The notes under the pieces were generated by a model. That model saw nothing but the letters and a program-made list of their open reading frames with translations, did not search any database and was not told the DNA's origin. Shown here piece after piece: positions 43,200-53,642 of a DNA stretch of 64,000 nt; position 1 is the first letter of the stretch; each line of letters starts with the position of its first letter. The stretch covers positions 992,001-1,056,000 of the forward strand of contig NC_025263.1 in assembly GCF_000740895.1 (NCBI RefSeq), given 5' to 3'. Made by a program: the position numbers and the translations under genes. Source of the stretch: Theileria orientalis strain Shintoku. Taxonomy: Eukaryota > Apicomplexa > Aconoidasida > Piroplasmida > Theileriidae.

Positions 43200-45893
43200 T
43201 TAACTCAGGAATGAAAACTTCCTGGCCTGTCTCCTCTTCACTTCCTGCTTCCTCACGAAATCGAGTGTGGCCTTCTCACAATCGACGGCCCACTTCGCTA
43301 TTCGCTTCCGCACGTGGACGTTGGGCTTCGAGCTACACCAGCAATTTTCAATCAGTTTCAACCTGGAAGTTCGCGGTTCAGACAGCGGCTGGTAGGTGCA
43401 GTCCTGCTCTTTCTCCTTGGGCAAGGTCAGGAGATCCAGTTTTTTCTTGTAACTGTGGCACTCCATGACCGTTTTTTTGAGCGATTCGACGAGTATTTTT
43501 TCCTTCTGCACCTGGGACGCTGTGGTTTTTCTGAACAACGCCTTCAATTTCTTGTACTTCTCCTCCAGCCCCTCCCACGTTCCCTCCTCCTCTTCCAGCT
43601 CTTCCAGACCCGGCACTTCAAACCCGTCTCCAAATAGAGACTCTGTCGTGACCTCTCCTAATAGAGGCACTTCTACACCGAGTCCGTATTCGGGTACTTG
43701 AACACCCTCTCCGTATTCAAATAATTGAACATCGCCGCCAATTCCTGGTACTTCTGCGCCTAGTCCTAATCGAGGCACTTCTAAACCGACTCCTAATCGA
43801 GGCGTTTCTACACCGACTCCTAATCGAGGCGTTTCTACACCGACTCCTAATCGAGGCACTTCTAAACCGAGTCCGTATTCGGGTACTTGAACACCCTCTC
43901 CTAATCGAGGCGTTTCTACACCGAGTCCTAATCGAGGCGTTTCTACACGTCCTCCGTATTCAGGCTGCACGGACTTCAGTTCGTTTTTGAGCGTTTCAAA
44001 TTGTCGGTTGATCTGGTCATTCAGCTCCCATTCTCGCCTGCTCAGGCTCTCCACCATCGTGTTCATCTTGTCGGTCAGCGTCGCCACTATTTTACTGTTC
44101 TCCTCCCTCAGCTCGAACAGAGTAGCGTTGTTTTTCTCGGACAACAAGTTGAGCGTGCTTCTGTTTTCCTCCCTGAGTGTGTTCAACACCGTATCGTTTT
44201 GGTGCCTCAGCGTCAGGATCAGGTTGTTGATCTGCTGCTGATCCTTCTTCGACTTTTCCAGAGACGTGACCGCGGTCTTCAGCGTCGACAGCTCTTCCAG
44301 GAGGGCCTTTTTAAACGTTTCGTCCATATTTTCGCTCTGCTGCTGATCCTTCTTCGACTTTTCCAGAGACGTGACCGCGGTCTTCAGCGTCGACAGCTCT
44401 TCCAGGAGGGCCTTTTTAAACGTTTCGTCCATATTTTCGCTCTGTTCCTGCTCCCTCTGATCCTGCTGTCCTTCCTCTCTCAGCCTCGTGAGCTCCTTTT
44501 GGCGCTCCAGCGCCATATCATGCTGTAGGCGCTTCGCTTCAGTTGCCACTTCCTTGCTGTGTTTCAGCTCAACTTCCATGGCCTTGACCTTCAGGTCTAT
44601 TTCTGACATGTAGCTCTTCATCTTAGCCATGTGTGTGTTCTCTCTTTCCATTGATGCCTGCAATTCCTCCTTAAGGGTCTTCTCATTCTCCGTCTGTTTG
44701 TTTATCGTTTTCTTCAGCTCCTCGTTCTCCATGATTGTATCTTTGACTTGTGCCTTTGTTTTCTCGAGCTCCTCCTCTAGGTCTTTTATCGTTTTGTCTT
44801 TTACTTCCAACTCCGTTTTGAGCGATTTGTTATCGTCCGTAACCTTTTCAAATTCCTCGCTCTTCCATGATTTCTCCTGCTCCTTCTCCTTTATTATGTT
44901 CTTAAGGTCCTCCTCCTGTGCCTTATAGAATTCCGCCATCTTTTCGTCCTTTTCCATCATCAGCATGGACCTTATTTTCAACTTCTTATTCAGCAATTTG
45001 ATTTTTTCCCTGAGGATTCTCATTTTTGGTAAGTACTCGGTCTTGCTTGCCATATGCTCAAACTCGTTCAGCTTAATACACTTTTCGTTATAGTCTTCCA
45101 GCATTGCGTGGTAGTCGAAATACTTGTCCATGTTTCCGTCCTTGAGTTTCTTCGGGTTAAACTTGTACGAGATCATTTTTGAGAGGTCTGATACCACCAT
45201 GTTCATCTGGCGCTCCGTTGCGTACAGTTTCCTCTTCAGTTTGACAATTTTAATTTCAGCCATTGATTCTAGTCTTAACTTCCTATTAGTGTCAGGCATT
45301 ACTTGTAGGCGTTCTATTTTATCCTGCAATTGTGACAGTGATTCCGTTTTCAATTCCACCAACTCTTCCAACACTTTGTTTCTCATGTTGAGCTCGTTTA
45401 TTGTGTACCTCATTTTCTGGTTTGCTTCTTGTGCTGCCATCAAGCTCTTACACAGTTCTCTGTATGTTTTTTCGAGCGTCGAGTAGCGTGATTCTGTCTT
45501 TGTTTTGTTGATTTCCAGTTCCTCCTCCAGCTTTGATACCTTTTTCTCCGATGCCAAAAGTCTTAGGTTAAGTTCCTTGTTTTCTTCCTCGTATGTTGAG
45601 AGTCTTTGCTTGTATAATCCTTCTCTTGATAATAGTAGGGTGGTGTTCAGTTTTAGGAGTGTAACTCGGTCGAGTAGCAGCACACAGCGTGCCTCTACTG
45701 AGGTTTCGGACATTATATCGTACATTGGGTCATAGTCTGAATCTTCGTCGGGTATTTCCTGAACATCTTGAAAATCTTCATCTTGAAAATCATCGACTAC
45801 TGATTTGAAATCGTTTTCTTGTTCGGATTCGTCAGAATCGATGATATCGACGGTTTCGGGTTCGTCGATGTTTTCTTTGTCGTAGTTGGCCAT
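43200..45893 (-). CDS. Long coiled-coil protein with nonapeptide repeats
   Basis: A single exon encodes 897 residues. The N-terminal 50 residues are acidic. Residues about 65-650 are almost continuous coiled coil, rich in Glu, Lys and Leu heptads. Within it a 35-residue block beginning 'QQSENMDETFKKALLEELST' occurs twice in tandem. Residues about 650-765 are about thirteen nonapeptide repeats of the form 'GVETPRLGV' / 'GVQVPEYGL'. The last 130 residues are basic, with cysteine in 'IENCWCSS'. There is no signal peptide or membrane segment. The domain plan suggests a cytoskeletal or basal/apical structural protein, but I do not recognise the family. It may be a repeat-type parasite antigen. Confidence 0.85.
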   Translation of the reverse strand: MANYDKENIDEPETVDIIDSDESEQENDFKSVVDDFQDEDFQDVQEIPDEDSDYDPMYDIMSETSVEARCVLLLDRVTLLKLNTTLLLSREGLYKQRLSTYEEENKELNLRLLASEKKVSKLEEELEINKTKTESRYSTLEKTYRELCKSLMAAQEANQKMRYTINELNMRNKVLEELVELKTESLSQLQDKIERLQVMPDTNRKLRLESMAEIKIVKLKRKLYATERQMNMVVSDLSKMISYKFNPKKLKDGNMDKYFDYHAMLEDYNEKCIKLNEFEHMASKTEYLPKMRILREKIKLLNKKLKIRSMLMMEKDEKMAEFYKAQEEDLKNIIKEKEQEKSWKSEEFEKVTDDNKSLKTELEVKDKTIKDLEEELEKTKAQVKDTIMENEELKKTINKQTENEKTLKEELQASMERENTHMAKMKSYMSEIDLKVKAMEVELKHSKEVATEAKRLQHDMALERQKELTRLREEGQQDQREQEQSENMDETFKKALLEELSTLKTAVTSLEKSKKDQQQSENMDETFKKALLEELSTLKTAVTSLEKSKKDQQQINNLILTLRHQNDTVLNTLREENRSTLNLLSEKNNATLFELREENSKIVATLTDKMNTMVESLSRREWELNDQINRQFETLKNELKSVQPEYGGRVETPRLGLGVETPRLGEGVQVPEYGLGLEVPRLGVGVETPRLGVGVETPRLGVGLEVPRLGLGAEVPGIGGDVQLFEYGEGVQVPEYGLGVEVPLLGEVTTESLFGDGFEVPGLEELEEEEGTWEGLEEKYKKLKALFRKTTASQVQKEKILVESLKKTVMECHSYKKKLDLLTLPKEKEQDCTYQPLSEPRTSRLKLIENCWCSSKPNVHVRKRIAKWAVDCEKATLDFVRKQEVKRRQARKFSFLS
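43597..43950 (-). repeat. 27-bp coding repeats (nonapeptide array)
   Basis: About thirteen 27-base units encode variants of Gly-Val-Glu-Thr-Pro-Arg-Leu-Gly-Val in the coiled-coil gene. Central copies are nearly identical in DNA; outer ones diverge (PEYGL, PGIGG, PLLGE). This is a typical minisatellite within a gene. Confidence 0.93.
44237..44446 (-). repeat. 105-bp tandem duplication within the coiled-coil gene
   Basis: Two adjacent 105-base copies are identical for about 99 bases and differ only at the right edge (CTGCTGCTG versus CTGTTCCTG). They encode 35 residues each, exactly five heptads, so the coiled-coil register is unchanged. Identity at synonymous sites shows a recent event. Confidence 0.95.
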
Positions 45894-46074
45894 GTGTTGT
45901 TTGCAAATTTACTGTTTGATAGCGCTATGCGAGAACACTTGGTATAAAATACAAATTTTATTTTTATGAAAGTTATATAGTTGAAACGTGTGGATTCCAA
46001 CACACCCCAAGCCCAATGTGTTAACTAAATTATAGATCTAAATATCATGTAAAGGTGTAATTTTTGCCAGAAAA

Positions 46075-48260
46075 TTACATAAATCCTCCATCTCCCATAT
46101 CATTTTCGTAATCGAGCTGTATTTTTTAAATTCCTTTTAAACTTACAGATTCCAGTGGGTCCTTGTCTATGCTTGCGTTGTTTTTGACATCCTTGGGGTG
46201 ATCGGGCTCCTCTGGGTATCTCATCGCCTATGTTTCAATTATATTACAATGTGTAATATATATTGTCCCTTTTGCTCCTATTTATTACAATGTATGTCCT
46301 TACCTGGATTGCGTTTGAGTGGAGCTTCAGGCAGAACTGTATACGCTTGTGAAACGCTCTCATCGGCTCATAACTCTTGTAGAGGTCCACGTTGACCTGC
46401 AAATCCATGTTTCAGTGTGACTTTTTATTTTTATCTCAGTTGATTACCTTCGACTGCACATATTGGTTCTCATGGTCTATCAGCGCCTCTATTATCCCAT
46501 CGTGGATTGCTTTAGCTATTATGTTCTCCGTTTGTTCCACTGATTTGATTCCCAGTTTATTCGCCACGTTCGACTGTTTGTTTTATTATTATGTTGTTTG
46601 CTTACTAGGTTTATTTTAGAGTATGCCACGTTTATTTTCCTAAGTCCGCACTTTATTACATTGTCTCTCAGCCTTGATATCAAAAACATTGTATCGTCCT
46701 TTAGGAACGTTCCGGAATACTTTTCACATAATTGTGAAAATGTGTTCAAATCTCCGTTAGTTACAGCCTATGTTGTGTGACTTAATCAAATGTTTTGTAA
46801 TAAAATATCTGATGTTAACACACTCACACATTCATACACATATACACACTCACACATTCATACACATATGAACCTAATTATCAATTTCTCTTACCAGCAC
46901 TACTGACTCGTATGGAGCAAGGTCTCTCCTCATGGTCGGATTTGTGAATACGTTTTTACTAGGTATATCGCACATCAGCAATCCAACAATTACTGACATC
47001 TTCGTCGCCTGCACGTGCTTATTAACTCACTTTTAGGCTCACCATTAACTTAAATCCGTATGCTGTTTTATCGTTCTGAGGTGCCTTTCTGAGCGATTGC
47101 ATCAGCTTCGAGTACGCTTCGCTGTATTCCAGCTGTACCGACAATACTTTTCCTGTGTTATTGTTTTATCTCTTTTTTAACTCACCGTAATAGTATAGGT
47201 ATCTTGCGTACTGTGCGTTTGAACTGAGATACTCCGGGAACGTGGTCTTGCAGATCTACAAAATCGTTGTTATAATCATAATTATGTCAATTTTTAAACT
47301 GTTATCTATCCGGGCATGTTCTTTACTAAATATCTGATCTGTGGCATGTTTCTTACAAATTTAAACGCCGACGGGTATAGTTTATAGTGAATTAGGTTCC
47401 TCAGAATACAGTTGAATGTGACTGCTTGAGTCATTGGATCGTGATGCAGGCACGCCTTCCTATGTGCGACCATGAGCAGCCTGAACTCTAAATTAGTTCC
47501 CCTTCAGCTAACCTTCTGGCGTCCTTGAACCTTCCTCCCAGTTCAAAACTTCTCGAGTAGTAGAAGTATATCTGCACATCAGCGTTGACTGGTGGCACTT
47601 TACCTTTGCTCCCAAGTAGTCCATTATCCTCTTGTTGAAACTCAACATGAGATTTGCCAAAGCATCCGCCAGGTTCATGGCCTATTGAATATTTAATTTT
47701 TGTGGAACTGGAGGGTTTCTTGTGAAGTGAGTAAGACACACGTGCCACTTGACTACCTAAATTACCTTCTCGTATTCTCCCGTGTCGATCAGATATATCA
47801 GCGCCAGCGTGCAGAGCATCACCTTCGTCTCCGGGAGTTGGGAATCCCTGCAGATGTACTCCTGGATCTCCAAAAATGTCGACGTTGTGTACTGGAACCT
47901 CGCCGGTTCAAGATGAGGCTTCGAAGATTCGCCTTCCTGGGCCGACTTTGTGGAAGGTTGGGTCTCCGGAGGTATTTGTGGAATCAAATGTTCCGGGAGC
48001 GAGTTGTAGGCGTTTTCGGCCACCTGACATGGGTTTGCACCGTACGCATACTCCTTGAGCAGGGATCTCAAAAACGGGACCGAACTTCCGGGATGTGCTT
48101 TGAGGAGGGTCCTCAAACTCTTGTAATGTCGCATCAATCTTATCACAAATCTTGATTCAGAGCGCGCCACGGCTGCTTCAAGCATTGATATGCACTGGGA
48201 TACCAAATCCTTAAATGCATCCGATGGCAACTGAACCCCTACGTTGTCTAAGTCTGCCAT
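46075..48260 (-). CDS. RPN3: 26S proteasome regulatory subunit RPN3 (PSMD3)
   Basis: The gene starts with exon 48260..47766 (165 codons) and runs through about a dozen short exons to a stop at 46075. After 'MADLDNVGVQLPSDAF' the helical PCI-type solenoid includes 'IYFYYSRSFELGGRF', 'FNCILRNLIHYKLYPSAFKF', 'VTNGDLNTFSQLCEKYSGTF', 'MFLISRLRDNVIKCGLRKIN' (winged-helix part of the PCI domain), 'IIAKAIHDGIIEALIDHENQ' and 'FCLKLHSNAIQAMRYPEE'. The last exon gives an acidic 'LDYENDMGDGGFM'. RPN3 is a lid subunit of the 19S particle. One join (intron 47555..about 47490 region) needed an acceptor TTCAG inside a longer ORF to keep frame. A 26-bp CA-rich unit is duplicated in an intron near 46817-46869. 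Confidence 0.88.
46817..46869. repeat. 26-bp direct duplication in an RPN3 intron
   Basis: The unit 'ACACACTCACACATTCATAC' plus 'ACATAT' occurs twice head to tail. It lies within an intron of RPN3. Confidence 0.88.
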
Positions 48261-48308
48261 TATCTAAAAAAGTAACTGCATAATTTAATATTTTATTTTT
48301 GCGCTGCT
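48261..48308. promoter_or_regulatory. 48-bp divergent promoter (RPN3 / coiled-coil gene)
   Basis: The start codons of RPN3 (-) and the next plus-strand gene are only 48 bp apart. The gap is AT-rich apart from a GCGCTGC patch near 48301. The promoters must overlap each other or extend into the opposite gene. Confidence 0.6.
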
Positions 48309-50229
48309 ATGGAACTGGACTCGAATATTTGGCCAGAGTGGCTCAAAGTATGGGACTGTGAATATAGAAAAAAATTTTATGTAAATTATGATGCTCGATT
48401 CTACACAAATAAAGCACACAGGTACAATATTTTTTATAAAACGAATTGGAAAGAGCTTGAGCTAGAAATTAGGGGCAATTGTCTGTTTGGTTATGACAAA
48501 AATGGGTATGATAGGGGAACGGAAAGTGGGCCCGTTATGGGTTGGCTGCTCGAGCATGTGAATTTTAACATTGGAATCCCTACACATTTGCTTTCTCTCC
48601 CTAGCAATTTAAAATTAACGAGTTTAGATGACTCCACGATTATATATATTCACGAAAACGACGGTATTTTTATAGTTATTTCATAAATATTTTCAGAGCC
48701 GGATCTGGCCTTCTTGGCCATATTCTGCCCCTCGGACGAAGAAACGAACGAGCTTTTGGGACGTTTAAAACAATGCAGTTTAACATTCTTTAAGTCGTCG
48801 GTTGGGAAGAGGCTGTTTAACGTCCAGCCGGCGGTTCTCGCGCTCCGCGAGAAGGCTGAAATAACGACGAACATGGCTTTAAACAGGCTGGAGTCGCTCA
48901 AGTACGAGCATGACTTCATGAAGAGGCAACAGGAAGCCTTGAAGCTGGACAACACGCTGCTGGCCACCCAGTCGAGCGTCAACAGTCAGCTGTATTCGGA
49001 GAGTATTCAGCTGCACGTCCAGGAAAATTCACACCTCAAAAACGAGCTCGAGATGGCGCTGAAGGAGATAAGCCTGAGGGACGAAACCATCAGCAAACTT
49101 AAGCGCGAGCTCGCCAACGTCAAGCAGACAGCGGCGGAAACGCAGGAGTCGGTAGAAGAGTTGCGCAGTCAGCTCAATTCGACAAACACGGCGCTGGACG
49201 AGGCGAACATGATCCCGGACAGGAAACTGAGAGCGCTGTACACGAAGAAGGCGAAGCAGGTCAGCCTGCTGTCACTGGAGCTTCTATCCGCAAGGTTAGT
49301 TTTCCCACGTCATTCAGAAACACAGGTTCGACAACTCTAAGCTTGTCGCCAGATACCACTCACTCAAGGGGGAAATGAAGAACGAGGTACTGCATTAAAC
49401 ACATTCAAATGCCTTTTAGCTGGATAAAATTCACGACATGGTAGAGGCGGACTACATCTACTCCTTTCTGAAGCTGTGGATTTTGTGCAACGAACTGAAG
49501 GTACGCCTTATGAATTTAACCTATTTTAGGTTGAATACTATGAAAATTTGCCTGACCTCACCTTCGACGAGCGAAACAAGTTATTAGAAAAGTTTGTCCC
49601 ATTACATAATAGTGCACGCAGTTTAGCTTTGTTTAAACGTACCTTAAATTTAAAACGACAAAGCTTATATTATAACGTAGGATTGAAAAGACTCAGTTGC
49701 AACTTAATATTTCAATGACAATTGCAAGAGCAATGTACATATCGTATCGTACTCAGATTTTTGACCAGGTGCTGAACTCGTTCGTGGACAACAGATTCGG
49801 CACTTTCAAAGCATCGCATAGCCTAATGAACTCGGTACGTTAAGCAATGCCACGGTAATCAACGCTTAGGCCTTTGAGAAGATTTCGTGGGTTTTCCAGC
49901 CTGAGGCTGGAGAGGTTGACTCGCCGGGACCAGTGTGGATCAACAACGTGAAGATGACGAGGCTGATGGAAAACACGCTCTACAACAACGGCGGCAGCGT
50001 GTGGTACAACCGGGTCTCATTTGCGTCCGCGCTGAGGCCGGTGGTCACGTACGACCAGGACGAGAAGAGCGACCTCGAGGTCAAGAAGAGGCTCTACTGC
50101 CTCCTGGATCAGAACAACCAGCTCAGGCAGAAGCTGAGGTCGCTGAGTAAGCAGATCGGAAGCGACTACCACTGGAAATCGATTTGGAAGCGGACTCAGC
50201 TCAAGAGGAAGCCGAGTGCCGCCAAATAA
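48309..50229 (+). CDS. Coiled-coil protein of unknown function
   Basis: Seven exons (48309..48663, 48697..49294, 49326..49386, 49420..49500, 49530..49591, 49681..49834, 49870..50229) sum to 556 residues. The first 140 residues look globular ('NIWPEWLKVWDCEYRKKF', 'GWLLEHVNFNIGIPTHLL'). About 170-330 is a coiled coil ('KNELEMALKEISLRDETI', 'TQESVEELRSQLNSTN'). The rest is helical and ends basic ('RTQLKRKPSAAK'). The fifth exon must end at 49591; a longer reading there runs into a stop. I do not recognise the family. A globular head plus coil recalls centriole or basal-body proteins, which is speculation. Confidence 0.78.
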
Positions 50230-50768
50230 GTGTACACTGAATGTAACTGGCACTAATGTACTGAGCCCTGCTGCCGTATTAACGTTTCACTGAATGCCGA
50301 CTGGTTTGTGCCACCCATGGTGACTGTGTGAGTGCTTGCGGCACTCACGGGTATCTATCGTGTAAAGTGATATTGAATAGATTATAGTACATAACGTATG
50401 AGTCTAATCAGTCTCAAATGTATAGTTATAGCAACTTTAACTAGGTGAATAGGTAAACTTCATGTGTCTCAATAGCCTATTTTGCTTTGTGTATTACAAT
50501 AGCTACATTCAATCGGTTGCGGAAAGAGCCTGCGTAATGCTTAAGTAATTGAACGCAGTGTGCGTCTTCGTTTACTGTATTGACATGGTTGATCAAGAGT
50601 GAGTTTAAACAATCGGTATGCAGTCTTCTTGAGACTTGGTGTGAGTGTAGTTGTGCTTAAAATGCGGTGCACGTTGACTTCCATAGCCGACGAAGTTAGA
50701 AAATATCCGCTGCCGGTGCGCTTGTTAAGTCTGAGATGCGTCCCGTGCAACTGAAACTTTCCCCCGAT
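50230..50768. other. Convergent spacer of 539 bp
   Basis: This lies between the coiled-coil gene (+) and the FAINT-type gene (-). A 69-codon minus-strand ORF (50541-50750) sits just downstream of the FAINT gene's stop, but has no supporting signal. No repeat or RNA fold is recognised. Confidence 0.55.
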
Positions 50769-53216
50769 TTACAAAACGACTGATAAGATCGATATCAGGA
50801 GCAGTGCCGAGATCGTTGGGATGAGGGCAGAATCGGGTTTCGACGGCTTTTCGGGATCTTCCTTCGGCGGCGCCTGGCGAATGCGTCTCCTCGGCCGCTC
50901 GGGGCTGTCCGGCGGCGATGGCGTGTGCAGGGACGACGAAGACTCCGAGGCGTCGGACCCGTAGTGCGTCGATGGCGGCGTCGGCGACGGAGTTCTCTCT
51001 GTGGACGCTATACTCGGCGCCGGCGTGGGCGGTGGCACGAACGTGATTTCTTCTGACGACCACGACTCGGAGGTTGACCTGGAGATCGAGGACTGACTTG
51101 GTGCTTCCTTCAGCTGTGAAAGCGAGTACGATCCGCGCAGCTCGAGCTCCTTGTCGATGTCGCTCGTGCTCTTGTACTTCTTGCTGCGCGACAGGTTTAG
51201 TTGGTTGAAGTCGTCGTCAGAGTCGGTGTCCGCGTCCGTCTGCCTGTAGGGCGGGAGTGGTGTTTTGGGCCTCGGGTACGGGTCCTTGGGCTCCCTGAAT
51301 GCCCGCGGGTCGTAGTGGCTGAAGGATATCGCCCTTCTCCTTCTCGGCTGCGCTCCGTCCAGCGACGACTTGACTGACATCAGGTCGTAGGGGAAGGAGA
51401 GGTACTCAATCGAGTTGGTCAGCGTCGCAGCCTCGTCGTAAAAATCCTCGTCGTGCAGCTTGGCGATCAGGCGGAGTGTTTCCTCGTCGTCCGTCGGGTC
51501 GAAGTCGGGTGAGCCGTACTTCGAGTACAGCTTCTCCTTGAAGCCTCGGTCCACTGTTCTCTCTCTTGCGCTCTCGTCCTCAGAGCTCGTGTCCCTCGGC
51601 GTTTGCACTTCGAGCGGTTTTTTAACTGCCTCCGAGTCTTGCGTTTCTTGCTTCGTTTTCTCTCCCTCCGACAATTGCATCTCGAGCTGCTTTCTCATTT
51701 CTTGGGACAGTGGCACTTCTATGTGCTGGAGCCCATGCTTGGTCAGGAACACCATATCCTTCATGATCTCCGAATAGTCGTGCCTTGATATCGAATGCCA
51801 CCACCCGTACTTCCAGAGGTAGTATAAGTCGTCGTGTCCCAGGTACGTGTCTCTGACCCTGAAGTGCAACAACTTCGGGCGTTTCGGGTAGAAGTAGAGC
51901 CAGGCGTTTGCAAAGTACTTGTCGAGTCCTGGGTACGTCCATATTTCCTGCGTTCCTTCTCTTATCGCCATGACGTCGTAGTTTTTCCTGCATGAAATCA
52001 AGAGGTATTCTATACCGTTCGACGTCGAGGGGATGGCACTCACGACCTTTTTGTCCACGTTAATCAGGTTCAGCACCTGGTTCCTCCTCGTCTGCAGAAC
52101 GTAGATCCTGTCCTTCGCGTCGGTCTCGTCTCCTTCCTCCCAGCCTCTGGAGCGCTTCAGGAAGACTGTGAAGTAGAAGGGGTACTGGAAGTTAAAGTTG
52201 ATCCTCGCCATCAGCGGCCCTCCCTCGACGAAGAAGTCCACGCTCGACGCGAAGATCTCCGGGTCTTCAGACTCCCAGATAATCTCTCCTGCGTATTTCA
52301 CCCGTGTCACTCTGTACTGGTCCTTCGGGATGTACTTGATGTACGGGTCTTCGAACGACCTCGACTTTATGTCGAACTGCTTGTAGTTGTACGTCTTCAG
52401 GTCCAGTTCCGCAGGTATCGGCCTGTCGCTGTTGTCCTTCAGCTCCGGCACTGACTCTGTGTACTGCTCCTCCGTCACCTCCTTCCATTGTCCCTTAACG
52501 AGCTTGAAGAAGATGTTGTTGACCTGGAAGTTGTCGTCTGCTATGAACAGGTGCACCAGGTGCGGCGCCTCTCCCTTAAAGTATGCCACTGCTGATATGC
52601 ATTTCTGTGAGGGCTCCGTCGCCTTCCATATCGACCTTGTGTTGTCGTATACGAACTTGACCTTGTGTCCTCTCGAGGGCGAGTATATGTACATGTTCGC
52701 CTCCTTTTTCGTGATTTTTTCCACTTCGTAATTCGGGTTTTCGTTGTGGAACCTCAGGTTTATTCCGAAGGTCGACCTCGTCGGCACTGATCCCCTCAGT
52801 TCCTTTAGGAACTCAATGTACTCGACCTGCGGGATCATCTTCCATCCTTCTTCGATTCTCCTGTAGAAGCTCAAGTTGCCCGTTCCTCGTTCTCGGATTC
52901 TGAGTGCAACTGGGATCTCCAGTTCGTAGATCACTGACGACTCTCTGAAGTGGTTTTCGACGCTCTCCCAGATGACCACGTCTCCGTCCACTACTTTGTT
53001 GATCGCCACGTCTTCATTCCTCTTGCACAGCTCGTAATCCAGCTCGTCGATTCTTCTTCTTACGCACGAGACTACATCAAACCTTGTGGCTGAGGAGATA
53101 TCGTATGTTTCTAGGTCCACTGGCGCCGTGCCTATTGAGGAGAGGTCCGTGTCGTCCACTATGCCTCCCAGAACACACACGCCCAGTATTTTTAAAAGTG
53201 TTATCAGGTACTTCAT
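50769..53216 (-). CDS. FAINT (DUF529)-type secreted protein with GPI-anchor-like tail
   Basis: A single exon encodes 815 residues. A signal peptide ('MKYLITLLKILGVCVLGGIV') is followed by about six repeated beta-rich modules of 70-80 residues over residues 20-520. Each contains a pattern such as 'W......YITFLKEL', 'KVKFVYDNTRSIWKATEPSQ' and 'LVHLFIADDNFQVNNIFFKL', which is characteristic of FAINT domains of Theileria secreted proteins. Residues 520-790 are low complexity, Ser/Pro/Glu/Arg-rich. The end is a hydrophobic stretch 'ALIPTISALLLISILSVVL' without a basic tail, as in GPI-anchored proteins. It is probably at the parasite surface or exported into the host cell (family knowledge). Function is unknown. 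Confidence 0.82.
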   Translation of the reverse strand: MKYLITLLKILGVCVLGGIVDDTDLSSIGTAPVDLETYDISSATRFDVVSCVRRRIDELDYELCKRNEDVAINKVVDGDVVIWESVENHFRESSVIYELEIPVALRIRERGTGNLSFYRRIEEGWKMIPQVEYIEFLKELRGSVPTRSTFGINLRFHNENPNYEVEKITKKEANMYIYSPSRGHKVKFVYDNTRSIWKATEPSQKCISAVAYFKGEAPHLVHLFIADDNFQVNNIFFKLVKGQWKEVTEEQYTESVPELKDNSDRPIPAELDLKTYNYKQFDIKSRSFEDPYIKYIPKDQYRVTRVKYAGEIIWESEDPEIFASSVDFFVEGGPLMARINFNFQYPFYFTVFLKRSRGWEEGDETDAKDRIYVLQTRRNQVLNLINVDKKVVSAIPSTSNGIEYLLISCRKNYDVMAIREGTQEIWTYPGLDKYFANAWLYFYPKRPKLLHFRVRDTYLGHDDLYYLWKYGWWHSISRHDYSEIMKDMVFLTKHGLQHIEVPLSQEMRKQLEMQLSEGEKTKQETQDSEAVKKPLEVQTPRDTSSEDESARERTVDRGFKEKLYSKYGSPDFDPTDDEETLRLIAKLHDEDFYDEAATLTNSIEYLSFPYDLMSVKSSLDGAQPRRRRAISFSHYDPRAFREPKDPYPRPKTPLPPYRQTDADTDSDDDFNQLNLSRSKKYKSTSDIDKELELRGSYSLSQLKEAPSQSSISRSTSESWSSEEITFVPPPTPAPSIASTERTPSPTPPSTHYGSDASESSSSLHTPSPPDSPERPRRRIRQAPPKEDPEKPSKPDSALIPTISALLLISILSVVL

Positions 53217-53642
53217 TGCTCAATTATTTCGGTACTGTAAAAAAAGTTTAAATAAGATCTGATTAACCTATTAAATTTTTTATTATCTATGGGGAGATCG
53301 AGTTTACAGATCAACTAAAAATAACCAGATCTGTTAAAATCTTTGCCTTCGGCCGTGTTATTCTCCGGGCCTTCCTCTAGATGTTGGCTCTATTTACTCT
53401 TCGTACCGGTACACTTTCCGCAACACACCGCACTTTGTCCACCCACCCCTTCTCCCGGTCCTCGGATCAACTCGTGTAATCCTGGAGATCTTTGTCATAC
53501 TTTCACGTCATTATCTTTTTACAGTTCCGCGTGATAGGTCTTAACTTAGATCTGGCTGGATTCCATGAATTTATTCAAACTGTGCAGTACCAATCTCTCT
53601 AAACTTCATTTCGTATCTCCTCATCCCGTAAATTCCAACATG
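53217..53642. promoter_or_regulatory. Upstream region of the FAINT-type gene
   Basis: This 426-bp segment lies between the start of the FAINT-type gene and the stop of V-ATPase subunit d, both on the minus strand. It is moderately C/T-rich on the plus strand from about 53340 to 53470, with short chance ORFs. It should contain the FAINT gene promoter, but no motif is assignable. Confidence 0.4.

Noticed and set aside
44001..44528. 175-codon plus-strand ORF opposite the coiled-coil gene
   Set aside because: Complement of heptad-repeat coding sequence; repeats in it simply mirror the 105-bp duplication.
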